In this document: positions 19,441 through 28,676 of the stretch, one piece after another
Position numbering within the stretch: position 1 is the first letter of the stretch
How the letters are laid out: every line of letters starts with the position of its first letter
NCBI GenBank assembly: GCA_900175165.2
Contig: FWWN02000146.1
Span: 1-28,676, forward strand
DNA length: 28,676 nt
Direction of reading: 5' to 3'
DNA from: Rhizomucor pusillus
Taxonomy: Eukaryota; Mucoromycota; Mucoromycetes; Mucorales; Lichtheimiaceae
Position numbers and translations under genes: made by a program
Notes under the pieces: generated by a model
The model's input: the letters and a program-made list of their open reading frames with translations, nothing else
Told to the model about the DNA's origin: nothing
The model's database searches: none

Positions 19441-21060
19441 TTAGACATATACGGTCAACGTCGATGTTCGTGCAGATGGCATATGCTCATCGAGCTTTTT
19501 CATTATGGCTTCTTCCACCTCTGTGTCTGCGACTGATAGGGCCTCGTGAAACTCCTCGTCATCGGATCCATCCTCTTCCTCGGGCACTGCTGCCAAGCCT
19601 TCACTGGCTCGGCGCATTGACATCTCTTCGATCAGCCGACCTTCGCGTGGCACAATCACAGATCTATAGCAAAAGTCTGCAAAAATCACATCTGCGCGGT
19701 CCAGGATTGTGCGGTCCTTGACAACTTCTCGCACGCAAAACCAGTCATGCACGCAATCCTCTGCAACTGTCTCCCAGACAACACCGTCCATCTCTGCCTT
19801 GTGTGCCAAATCCAACGCGTCGTCTCGAAGAACTTCCTTGTTACCGACATACATCAATACTTGGCTCGGCAGGAATGCTCGGAAACCAGTTTGTAGTTTG
19901 GCAATTCCAAGCACTTGGTTTCCGTCCGAAGAAGAGTTATTGTCTGCGTTGTTCTCTAATTTGCCGAGATAATCCCGCTTGATGACCTAAAATGGTAAAA
20001 TGCATTAGTCTCCCACCCCAAGTCTATCGCTTCTGTTTTTTTCCCAAACGACTTGCCTTTGCAGTGTACTGGGACACATAATCATATTTTACGTTTTGTC
20101 TCCATGACTCTGAAGTTGTCTGATCAGTTACTAGAGGCGAGATGAGTACAGCGCCTGCAGGTCTGGGCAGTTCATTTATCAAAGGCCCGCCTGCTTCATC
20201 CTCCTCGGGATCGTCCGTGACAATCTCGAACATGCTGGGATCGTGCGTGAGAAACAGCATCTCCAAAATTAGCGAGGCACCTGCAGAATCTCCTGTAACA
20301 ATAATTTTGGAAGGATCCACTTGCAACGTGTTGATCAAATGCTCGTATGCTTTCACTACATCCTCCACTGGGCTGGGGAACTTGTACTCTGGCGCCAGTC
20401 TAAAATACACAAGTCCGCGGTTAATCTACAGCGTTTTCAAACTTCTCCCCTTTCTCCACACACACTACCTCTCTCGAGTTCACGCACCCACCTCCTTTAT
20501 TAATTAAAACCCGCACGCTGAGCTGAGGCAAACAAACATCCGCCGCTGGTACCCAATCTACTCCCCCTCCCTCGCCTCGGTTACTCCCTTGACTCAATTA
20601 CCTATAGTCGATTGACATGATGAGTGCTTCCAGGTTGTACTTCTTTTTAAGGAACGTGATCCATCGGATGTATGTGTCCATGTACATTGTGCATGTTCCT
20701 AGACGGAATCCTCCTCCTACTCGGCGGGCGGCACAGCATTAACTTACGGCTCCATTTGCCACGCAAACAAAAAAAAAATAATGCGTTACCATGCACGTTG
20801 AAAAAGATAATGTCGGCCTGCTCAATGCGTCGCTTCAACGCAATGTGGTCGAGTTTTTCAACTTGCTCGCCAATCCAGCATCCAGACCACTCTTGGTTCC
20901 AAGGAACTTTGTGAATCCAGGGCTTGTGTACCTTGCGGGGTCGAGTAAGGTCGTTGAGGATCATGCGCGCTGCCGGTGCAGGGTACGCAAATACTTTGCG
21001 CAGCACCTTGATCACCGTTGACGGAGGCAGTTTTCGTATAGCTGTGCGAAAATTTTCCAT
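19441..21060 (-). CDS. Alpha/beta hydrolase (HSL-type lipase/esterase), 4 exons
   Basis: Serine hydrolase likely acting on lipid or other ester bonds. Exons (minus): 21060-20790, 20716-20602, 20399-20057, 19986-19441; total 1275 nt, 424 aa. The first junction rebuilds the oxyanion-hole motif HGGGF (about 90-94), the second IDYRLAPEY. The nucleophile elbow is GDSAG with Ser at about 167. The acid is probably Asp 298 in VGNKEVLRDD, and the His is about 323 in EDCVHDWF. This order is that of the hormone-sensitive-lipase group. No signal peptide is evident, so it is probably intracellular or membrane-attached. The acidic, Ser-rich C-terminus (about 360-424) lies beyond the catalytic fold. Intron 2 is long (202 nt); intron 3 is GC-AG. 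Substrate unknown. Confidence 0.93.
19987..20056 (-). other. GC-AG intron (hydrolase intron 3)
   Basis: The donor is AAAG|GCAAGT and the acceptor TTTTAG|GTC. Joining at phase 0 gives YTAK | VIKRDYLG, in frame with the catalytic Asp and His. The next GT (GTCGTT) would shift the frame. Confidence 0.85.
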
Positions 21061-21115
21061 TAAAGCAAAAGAGAGAGAAAGAGAGAAGTAACAAAGTGGG
21101 AGAAGAACAACAGGA
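21061..21115 (-). promoter_or_regulatory. C/T-rich leader before hydrolase gene
   Basis: Directly upstream of the ATG the coding strand is a CTCTCTTTCTCTCTC-like tract. It is probably a 5' UTR or initiator element, as for the other genes here. Confidence 0.4.
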
Positions 21116-22065
21116 GCTTAGTTGGGCAAAAAAGTTCATTGTTCGTGTAACAAGAACCAATACCGCAGCCCCAATGATATTCCTCGTTCGTTTTAGTCTA
21201 ATACCCAACAACGAGCAGTAGCAAGAAGAAGGGAACGACGCCGCGGCTGCTGCTGCTTCTGCAGTACACCAGTGACATGTGCTTTCTCTCTTGCCACTTT
21301 CAGTGAACCTGATAGAAAATGACAATTGCAGAGCATTGCACGTTTGTTCTCGCATCTTTTATTTAACTGTGTTGTATGGCAAATTGTCGCAGCAAAGACT
21401 TCTTAACGCTGAACATTTGAGAATACACGAGATAATGGTACTATGTTCGCTGGAAACGATGTATCTATTGAGGTCAGCTGGACCACTGTGAACAGCAAGG
21501 AGGCGCAAGGACATTTCTGGATTGTCCCATCTCATCTAGAAAATGTTTCAAAAAAAAAGACGCTGCGACAACAATGATCTTTAACTTTGCCTAGAAACGT
21601 ACTCCTGATCAGTCTGAGCAGAACTTTAAATTCCCTGTCGTATTCGGATCCCAATGCATAGCGTTCGCGATGATCGCACTCGTCGCGCGTGGTCATATGA
21701 AGGTACGACATGGAAGCTTCCAGTTCGCACAGATTGTGATCTTCACATTTAACTTGCGATCATATGTCTTTTTCTGTCTTTTTTTTCCTTCTTCTGCCGC
21801 GGTGCTGGTAAACGGTCGTATCATCTATCTCCTGTGGAAACCTTTTCATTTATTCGTACTTGTTCTTCTTCAAGTTTCTTTTTCTTTCTCGTTTCTTCGA
21901 TAAACGATTTATGTGTACAATGCTGATGAGTTGGAAGCGAAAGGCATGTGTATGTCTGCGTGAGTGTGTGTATGTGTGTGCGTCTTTGTGTGAGTGCGGC
22001 AGATGCGTGCGCGTAAACAAGATACAGTGAAAAAGAGAGAGAAAGGGTATATCCACATTCGATTT
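21116..22065. other. Intergenic, about 0.95 kb
   Basis: No gene recognised. It contains a GT-rich microsatellite-like stretch at about 21950-22000 and a T-rich region at about 21770-21900. Small open frames here are low-complexity translations of these tracts. Confidence 0.5.
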
Positions 22066-22426
22066 TCACGAGGATTGGTGACCGATCGGCAGCGTCACCT
22101 TCCAGTTCCACCAGCCTTCGCCTTGGCCAAACGTCGCGTTTGAGTTTGCGCGTGCCTGGAAAATTTGCGAATGTGACAAGTCAATCCAGCAGCGATCTTG
22201 GCCCCAGTAGCAGGTTGAGGAAAACAAGGCGATCAACAACAATGTGCAATATATGCTACCCGCATTCAGTGAATATGAGCAAATTTATGCGACGCAACTG
22301 TCAAATATAAACCTACCATGGTTTCTGGTGTAAGAAGAAAGAAACAAGGAATAAGATTACGAAGATTGGTGGCGCATCAGGAAATGGTAACAGCAGTAAA
22401 GGTACAAAGTAACGCATGCAGTACAT
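22066..22426 (-). CDS. Speculative small W/C-rich membrane or secreted protein, 2 exons
   Basis: Exons (minus) would be 22426-22317 and 22255-22066, joined across a 61-nt GTAGGT…GGTAG intron. They total 300 nt and encode 99 aa. The product begins with hydrophobic stretches (FVPLLLLPF, FVILFLVSFF, then CTLLLIALFSS). It ends in a polar, Trp/Cys-containing domain with CYWGQDRCW and EGWWNWKV. The second exon is open for 63 codons with a non-random look. The first exon is weaker: it lies just 60 bp past the Sec7 gene stop, and the true start could differ. An ATG at the exon border (ACCATG|GTAGGT) in another phase would give only a 24-aa product. No family recognised. Confidence 0.3.
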
Positions 22427-22486
22427 GTTTGCAAATGAAGAGCAGCACGAGAAGGGCACACACACAATAAGTGCAGCGCGGAGTTT

Positions 22487-24839
22487 TTATTCACATTTGA
22501 GACTCGCTGGTTCATTGACAATGGTGATGACTTCGACTTCATCGTCTTCGTCTCTAAGCGACGACGCCTCCGAGCAGCTGCGCTCTCTACGATTTTGTTC
22601 ATCTTTCTTGGTAACTTCAGACTTCGCTGTCAGAGAGGGTATTGATTTGATCGGGTTGCTCGTGCTTCGCCTTCGCACCCAGGTATCGCTATCCGTAGGA
22701 GATAACTCTCGATGAGTATCTTTGCTGTTGTTGTTGTTGTCTTGCTCAGAGTTCCTCCGCTCAGTGATAAATGGAAACGGCGGTATTTGAGGACAAGAAG
22801 ATCTTCGAGATTTGTTGCTAGCGTCATCCAATTTTTTCGGTTCGGAGGGGTTGGATGTATCCGAGTGTTCATTGAGCGTGGATGCATCGTTTGCTTTGTC
22901 CATATCAACCGTCGTTATTGTCGGTACAGTAGCTGATCTAGACGGAATCGGTATAGCCATACGAGACAGTAAGGGAGCAGACATTTTGCGTGCACCGTCG
23001 CTGTACAGGCTGGCTTCCAAGTAGCTCTTGTAACACTGTAGTCGTTGCAACTCTATTCGCTTTGCCTGGACCTTTTTACCCGTCATCTCCGCGAAGTATA
23101 GCAGCCGCTCTCTTGTAGATTTCTGCAAAGGAACAAGTACCATGAGGTTACGTTGCAGTCGAAGATCGTTATCCAGTGACCGTTCTATCTCTGCTATTTT
23201 GCGGGAAAGCTCTGATATCTTTGACTGCAAAATGGTCAAAGCGTGTCAGATACTAAATGGAAGACATTGGTTTATCCATCTACCTTTGCTTTTTCTTCTC
23301 TCTTGGTCTTATCTGCATGCCGTGTGTGCTGCGAGATCCGTAATTTGACACCTGTCGTCTTGGAAGTGGCAGCATAATTGATTTTTGACATCCAGTCATC
23401 TACCTCTGCATCATCCTTTGCATGCATCAAAAATTGTTGTCCATCGCCTGTCAAAAGTCGAAACACATGTGGGTATTTGGTGTACGTCTCATCGTATACG
23501 CAAACGGCTTCGTTTAAGGATATAATTTGCACTGGTCGAAGCTGCGAGGATGAAAATGAGGATGAAATGGACGGAACGGGAACAAGACTTGGTGATAGTG
23601 ACGAATTCGAATATACAGATGACATGGAATTAACTGTGGCGTGGTTATTGCTGGCAATAGATGATGCAAAAGACTGAATTCGGTTGGGTGAAGCAGGTGG
23701 TGTCGTTCCGGCGCTGCGACGGGCCTCTTGTACGAGCCATGATTCAAAGGACACGATATCTGCAAAGAATATGATCTGTGTGCCGCTCAAAATAACTCCA
23801 AACGGTCGCCATCCGCGTGCAGTTGCTTTCCGACCACCTGGTAATAAGTCATACTTTCTATCCAAGATTCCGGCTTTTGCGACGCGGATCGTATGTGTAT
23901 GTTGATTACTTTGTGCCGAGGCGACATTTTTGCCTCTGACCCCACCGAGCAGCAACGGTCGAGCGTTGTGAAATGCCGAGTTCATCTCTGAAATATTAAT
24001 CGCTTTCAGGGATCGTTTAAAGCAATATGGATTATCCGGTGGCATGAGTTGGGTAAGCTTGTGAACAAGGTCTTCTGCCGACTAGAGTTTTGCCGCAAAT
24101 TAGCAATGGTCCACGCGAAATATCCCCATGTCTTGTTTCTATTCTACTTGCGTTCAATGATGTTGACGACTCGCTTCTACCAAGCCGACCAAACCAGGAA
24201 GTTGTGGCCGCCTTTTCCGGCATCTTTGCATTGTCATGCTGGTCTATTTCCGCATATGTAAATTCTGTAGAGACGATGTTGTCATACATGATCTAATGCA
24301 AACGTAATAAATGCGTGCGCTGCAACCTTTCACGGCTTTATACGTACATCTAACACGTCCGCTGGTACTTTCTCGCCTCCATCTATGATCCTCGTTCGCA
24401 TTATGAAAATGTCCTTGGTCATCTTTTGGCGCACATTCTTGTTATGAGCGTCTGTGTGTAGCAACAAGATCGAGAATGCTACGGCGTAAACAGCATCTGA
24501 CAGCAGTGTATAAGTGCATGCTGGTTTTGAATGTATATGCGTGCAGCGTGCCCGTCATTACCTGGGCTATCAGCGAGGTCCGGATTACATTCATGGTATC
24601 GTTTTGCAAAGTCTTCCATTGCACGATCGATTTGTTGAGCTTCCTTTGGTAAGAGAACCTTGGCCAAAAGTTTTCTTTTTGGATACAGTCAGACGAAAGA
24701 AATGTCTAAAGACGAGCTACTGTTACCTTAGTGCCATGTCGATAGCATCGCCGCGAAAGTTAAATGCTTGCAACTGAGCAGCGAAACTCGTCTTGCAAGA
24801 TTTTGCCTCCGGCATCTTGTCCTCGTTGTTCTCCGTCAT
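22487..24839 (-). CDS. Sec7-PH Arf guanine nucleotide exchange factor (Syt1-like)
   Basis: Catalyses GDP/GTP exchange on Arf GTPases in membrane traffic. Exons (minus): 24839-24727, 24674-24562, 24496-24348, 24292-24152, 24081-23284, 23224-22487; 2052 nt, 683 aa. The Sec7 domain (about 20-160) has FNFRGDAIDMALR, then LPKEAQQIDRAME with the catalytic Glu, then FSILLLHTDAHN and KMTKDIFI. The PH domain (about 243-415) starts AGILDRKYDLL and ends DDAEVDDWMSKI, split by a Ser-rich insert of about 75 residues. A coiled coil (about 440-510) and a disordered, Ser-rich tail follow. The start is unsure: the frame stays open upstream to 25027 with no ATG, so an earlier exon may exist. Intron 4 is ambiguous: GC-AG (24151-24082) or GT-AG (24147-24075). 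Intron 1 ends AAAAAG. Confidence 0.88.
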
Positions 24840-25364
24840 TCGCAAGAGTGCTCTAGTTCCTACAGAGTCGACTCCTGGTTCTACGTAAATGAGCGGGCAG
24901 GAGAAAAGATGTTGCAGAAACGGTGGGTTTTTGGTCTGAAGATATTCACATTCCCCGCATGTGCAGAACCAGGACACGATGGATGTGACACAGAACTTTT
25001 TCCTCAAAGCTTCTAGTGTAGCCACTCATGACATGACTTCCTATTTGGATTTTTTGCATGTCTAATCTACGCATTTATCATGTCATGCAATGTCTGGTGG
25101 AAAGTTGCGCGTCTGGGACAATTGGACAATGATACACGAAATAAAGAAATGGTTCGTGCATCTTTGCTGATACATTGCTAAAATAAATAAAAAAATGAAC
25201 GATTGGTATTCGATTGCTTGTCCGATCCAAACTACATATATCTAACTTTCAGGAAAAGAATGCTTGACCAAGTGTAGAATTGCTATTCCTGCGACGAGAA
25301 GCGGTGGGAACTTGCATGTCACCATTTTCGGAAACTGCAATATCTTGAATTTCTCTTCCTCGAA
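24840..25364. promoter_or_regulatory. Divergent promoter region, Sec7 gene and CIA30 gene
   Basis: This stretch of about 525 bp lies between divergent starts. The part to 25027 is open in the Sec7 frame and may be coding if an upstream exon exists. The remainder is A/T-rich. An acceptor-like TTTCAG at about 25246-25251 on the plus strand could belong to a 5' UTR intron of the CIA30 gene. Confidence 0.45.
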
Positions 25365-26257
25365 ATGTTTTCCTATCTGCGACGAACAGCAAGCGAAGTA
25401 GTAGAATCCAGCGCAAAGGGTGTGTTGCAGACTGCCTTGGTTAGCGTCACTTTTCAACAAAGACACTAATGCATGCTATTTAGCCATGCGCATGGACGGC
25501 CTGCGAGGCTGGCAAAAGGAATTACCAATGTTAACGCTTAACAAACCTGAGGATCGGAAGCAATGGATGATCGGTTGCGACAGAGATATTGGAGGATTCT
25601 CCTCTGCAGCGCTTGAAATCACGCCGCAAGGGACGGGACGATTCTATGGCAATCTATCTACACAGTTACCGGCCGATCGTGAGATTGTACAAAGTGGATA
25701 TGCAGCCATACGTTCCAAAGTAAGACATCGTTGCGCGCGCCTATACACGGAGACCATAGTTTGTAACATGACGGCATATTCTATAGGAACGGGATCCGTC
25801 AATGTTCGGCACACCGTGTTGGGACACATCCTTGTTTCGATATTTGGCATTGCGAGTGCGAGGCGACAATCGAAAATACTTTGTCAACTTGAAAACAGAC
25901 AGCTATATACACACTGATCTCTTTCAACATCGATTATTTTTGCAAACTCCAGGACAGTGGGAGACAGTTATGGTAAATCTGGTTGAGGCGACGCTTTTGA
26001 AGAGACGATTCAACTTTTGGTTATAGATACCATTCCGAAACTTCGTCTTAACCAACAACGGCATGATTCAAGACGATCAATTGGAAATGTACAGAGAGAG
26101 GATTAAATGGGTCGGCATATCGCTGAGCGACCGCCAAGATGGACCCTTCAGTATAGAAATCGACTGGATCAAGGCGATGAATACAGAGTATACAATGGGT
26201 GATCTGGATAATCTGTCAGCGAAGGAGCTAGAAGAGAAGCAAAAAGAGAAAGAATAA
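25365..26257 (+). CDS. Complex I intermediate-associated protein 30 (CIA30/NDUFAF1), 4 exons
   Basis: Mitochondrial assembly factor for respiratory complex I (NADH:ubiquinone oxidoreductase). Exons: 25365-25419, 25484-25719, 25787-25972, 26027-26257; they total 708 nt and encode 235 aa. The first exon starts MFSYLRRTASEVVESS; the splice from AAGG|GTGTGT gives SAKAMRMDGL. The CIA30 domain fills residues about 38-215, with CDRDIGGFSSAALEI, GRFYGNLS, SGYAAIRSKERD, FRYLALRVRGDNRKYFVNL, FVLTNNGMIQ and DRQDGPFSIEIDWIK, all hallmarks of the family. The C-terminus is a short charged helix (KELEEKQKEKE). No long presequence is visible. The gene is divergent from the Sec7 gene, with TBCA only 100 bp downstream on the same strand. 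A complex I assembly factor implies this fungus has complex I. Confidence 0.95.
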
Positions 26258-26357
26258 AGATTACTGTCATTGGCGGAGTACAACAGCAGTTACTGTACAG
26301 TACTCGCACATCATCGTCTCGTTACTCCACAACTTTCTTTCCTGAATCGACTGGCAA

Positions 26358-26875
26358 ATGACTTTGAGAGAACTAAAGATCAAAACAAACGTTGTCAAGC
26401 GGTACATTGCGTGTGACAGGTGATGACCATGTATTATTTAGCAACATGCTGACGTGATCGCTCCTGCGTTCCTAGCATCTACAAAGAGCATATTGCATAT
26501 GGCAAGGAGGCTGAACAGCAACAGAAGCGTATAGACAAGCTTATTGCCGAGAATGCTGACGAGGCTGACGTGAGAAAGCAGGTCCGTCGTTTTTAACTGC
26601 GTGGTTACATCCGTTATCTCGCTCCTAACTTCGCGGCATGCTTTATAGAAAGAAGTTCTCGATGAAACTCTGCAGATGATACCCGACGTGAAAAAGAGAT
26701 TAGCTGCTGCGTACAAAGAATTACAAGATAAAGTGGTAAGTCTCGAATTGTTGTATTGGTTGAACAACTTTATTAAGCTTGGTCATGTGTTCTCTAGGAG
26801 AATCCCGAGTATGCGGGAAGCACCGAGCTCGAGGAAGCTCGGACTGTCTTGGCTGAGATAGACCCAGAATTGTGA
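26358..26875 (+). CDS. Tubulin-specific chaperone A (TBCA/Rbl2), 4 exons
   Basis: Small helical chaperone that binds beta-tubulin after release from CCT, in tubulin dimer assembly. Exons: 26358-26401, 26476-26581, 26649-26735, 26798-26875; they total 315 nt and encode 104 aa, the usual size of the family. The N-terminus LRELKIKTNVVKR followed by YKEHIAYGKEAEQQ and the core LQMIPDVKKRLAAAYKELQ match the TBCA three-helix bundle. The first splice (CG|GTACAT to CTAG|C) rebuilds VVKRIYKE. The end is LEEARTVLAEIDPEL. An AATAAA follows 7 nt after the stop. No long open frame covers this gene: all four exons are short. Confidence 0.94.
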
Positions 26876-26881
26876 AGTATT

Positions 26882-26887
26882 AATAAA
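26882..26887 (+). terminator. Polyadenylation-like AATAAA after TBCA
   Basis: The hexamer lies 7 nt downstream of the TBCA stop codon. Fungal 3' ends are degenerate, so this is only suggestive. Confidence 0.35.
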
Positions 26888-27818
26888 GCTGCTGCCAGCT
26901 CTTGGCTATACCATCTTCTTTGTTATATAAAAGGATTGACAAAGTTAAATTACAAAAGAAAAGAAGTGACAAGGAAGGATATCAAAGAAATAAAAGATTT
27001 CAGCACACTGCTGGTATTCAACTGAGCAATCATTGTCTCTTAACGCAAAAGCATTTCCGAAGTCACGGGACCTCCCACGCACCTAAGATATAATGGTATA
27101 ATAAGTATCTTTGTCATATATAAGGACAATAGAAAGGCCCACCGTTTGGCTGGTGGCTGGGTGCGGTTTTCAAGAAAATCAGGGCTTACGCCGGAAGGCG
27201 GCCTGTGGTAGAAGCTGTCCCGGTTCGCATGTAGTGATACAGCTGGGCTAAACGAGTCCAACTGGTTAGGACTGAATATTCGATATTGGGCATTGGATCT
27301 TGAAGCAACTCAAGTGGACAATAAGCACGGCGATGTTAAAAGCAAAAATACGGTAAGCAAATGTCCAGAGTCAGGACAGAGGCTACTTCTGGGACAGCTA
27401 AATCAAGTACTGTGAGTGCCAGTGATCCCAATAAGCAAAAGTATAACAAGCTTACCGGGATGCAACGAAAAATAAAGCAGAGCCAAAGGACAATGAACAC
27501 AAAAGCTTCATCTTCTGATATATTCTGTCTATGTAGTTATGATCATATGCTCTCACGTAATATGGTTTCAGTGATGTTCAGTGGTCATTACGTCTGAAGG
27601 TGGTCTGCGAAGTTTCGTACCACAACCTAGCAGGAAGCTTATCAGTAAAACATACAAACCAGATCAGGGTCTTCTATATAGAAAACTATGCAGCACGCTT
27701 ATGCATCCAAGCTATCACCGTTGAATTGTGCAGTTGCACGAAAAGCCTTTTAATAATGGTATGCATGGAGTGTGAAGAAAATACTTCAGATTGACAAGCA
27801 TGGATCTGGAACATGTAA
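26888..27818. other. Intergenic, no firm gene
   Basis: A 78-codon plus-strand frame (27361-27597) starting MSRVRTEATSGTAK and an adjacent frame (27600-27794, GTG at its 5' end) read in the same direction as the relic further right. None matches a family I know. TATATAAGGA at about 27116 is a promoter-like word but nothing confirms it. Confidence 0.4.
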
Positions 27819-28127
27819 ACAACGTTGACAGTCTCTGGATGCATAAGAAAAAAAGGGATAATGCCTGTCATGACTGCATCAAAGTTCTTCCAGGCTAACG
27901 TCATGATTGATGGTCCTTCATTATCGAGAAGTCATGCAGCAATGGAAAAAGAATGTGGATTTCATACAGCGGCATCCATTTTATACTGATCAGATACGAA
28001 AAAGTCGATGCGCATTTTGCTCTTTGATGGGGGTTATAGCGGCTACAAAGGTTATGCTTACTTTTGCAATTTGGCAGGCAGAATAGACACAAACCTTCGT
28101 GAAGAACTCGACTTTGAAAATCTTTAA
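27819..28127 (+). pseudogene. Interrupted coding-like relic, unidentified
   Basis: One plus-strand frame is open from 27819 to a TGA at 27987-27989 and then continues open in the same frame to a TAA at 28125-28127. The peptides look protein-like: PVMTASKFFQANVMIDGPS before the stop and MRILLFDGGYSGYKGYAYF after it. Together with the frames at 27361-27794 and about 28339-28498 they could be a decayed gene or transposable element. I cannot name the family. A short intron around the stop is not excluded. Confidence 0.3.
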
Positions 28128-28676
28128 ATATTCAACATTGTACAGTATGTGTACTATATCCAGACCTAGCCGACAACCAGCAGCAAGGTAGACAGGGACA
28201 GAGTTATGAAAGCGAACTCTTTAGGTGAAAAAAACAGACTACATTGAACTAGCATCTACGTGTATATGTCCTTTAGGGCGGAAACGTGCTGTACTATATT
28301 GGAATGATAGTAATGCAATGTATGTATGAGGATTTAAAATGTTCAATTTATGGATTAAGGGTTTGTATTCCGGAAGTCGCAGTGTCTTCGCCCCACTATG
28401 TTCTGCAGATAAAAAGGTGAATAAAGCAACATGTGTATTTGCGAAATCATTAGTGTCGTTGCCGAAGCCATCGCGACGCAAGGGCACTTTGATCTAGTGT
28501 AGCGTTGGCTTTGGTGAATTAAGCTTTTGTATCCTTCAAGAGACTGAGTAATGCTTCTGTAATATGACCAAGAGTTTTCATCCGTTCCCACTAGGCCGTT
28601 GATGAATGAAGGTATCAAATAGAACAGAGAAATATAACCGCACAAGGGTATACCCACAAGCAGGTTTGAATAAACC
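28128..28676. other. Right end, no firm gene
   Basis: A 52-codon plus-strand frame at about 28339-28498 begins MFNLWIKGLYSGSRS and ends SRRKGTLI before a TAG. It may belong to the same relic as 27819-28127. Otherwise nothing is recognised. Confidence 0.35.

Noticed and set aside
27145..27235. A-box-like (TGGCTGGTGGCTGG) and B-box-like (GGTTCGCAT) words suggesting a tRNA
   Set aside because: No cloverleaf with acceptor and anticodon stems can be drawn, and the B box lacks the usual continuation.

Overview
This window is nuclear DNA of a filamentous fungus, most likely an early-diverging one (Mucoromycota-like). The genes are dense and split by many short introns (52-94 nt, one of 202 nt). They include a fungal-type kinesin-1, a chitin synthase fused to a myosin motor, and a VNX1/CAX-type vacuolar exchanger. 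The lineage call is inferred from protein character, not from a search.

Layout: 1-2002 holds no gene I can support. 2003-5547 (+) is conventional kinesin (13 exons, 929 aa). The minus strand then carries a run of genes: 5632-6546, an unrecognised 304-aa protein with an internal duplication; 6993-12639, myosin-motor chitin synthase (4 exons, 1816 aa); 12848-15848, Ca2+/cation-H+ exchanger of the VNX1/CAX family (9 exons, 821 aa); 17474-18431, STIMATE/TMEM110-like vacuolar membrane protein (2 exons, 290 aa); 19441-21060, HSL-type alpha/beta hydrolase (4 exons, 424 aa); 22066-22426, a speculative small W/C-rich protein; 22487-24839, Sec7-PH Arf exchange factor (6 exons, at least 683 aa). On the plus strand follow 25365-26257, CIA30/NDUFAF1 complex I assembly factor (4 exons, 235 aa), and 26358-26875, tubulin cofactor A (4 exons, 104 aa). 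26876-28676 has only broken coding-like fragments.

Exon models were built by hand from splice signals, and every multi-exon model closes in frame from start to stop. The functional themes are polarised transport and wall growth (kinesin-1, myosin-motor chitin synthase, Arf GEF), vacuolar membranes (exchanger, STIMATE-like protein), mitochondrial complex I assembly and tubulin folding. No operon-like logic is implied.

The most notable signals are three firm GC-AG introns with the same G|GCAAGT donor (a fourth is possible) among about 38 introns; a duplicated helical module, PAH-like by inference, in the unknown 304-aa protein; a degenerate myosin nucleotide site with a polyQ run in the chitin synthase; acidic dileucine motifs in three membrane proteins; and an interrupted reading-frame relic near the right end. 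I saw no clearly new multi-gene system.
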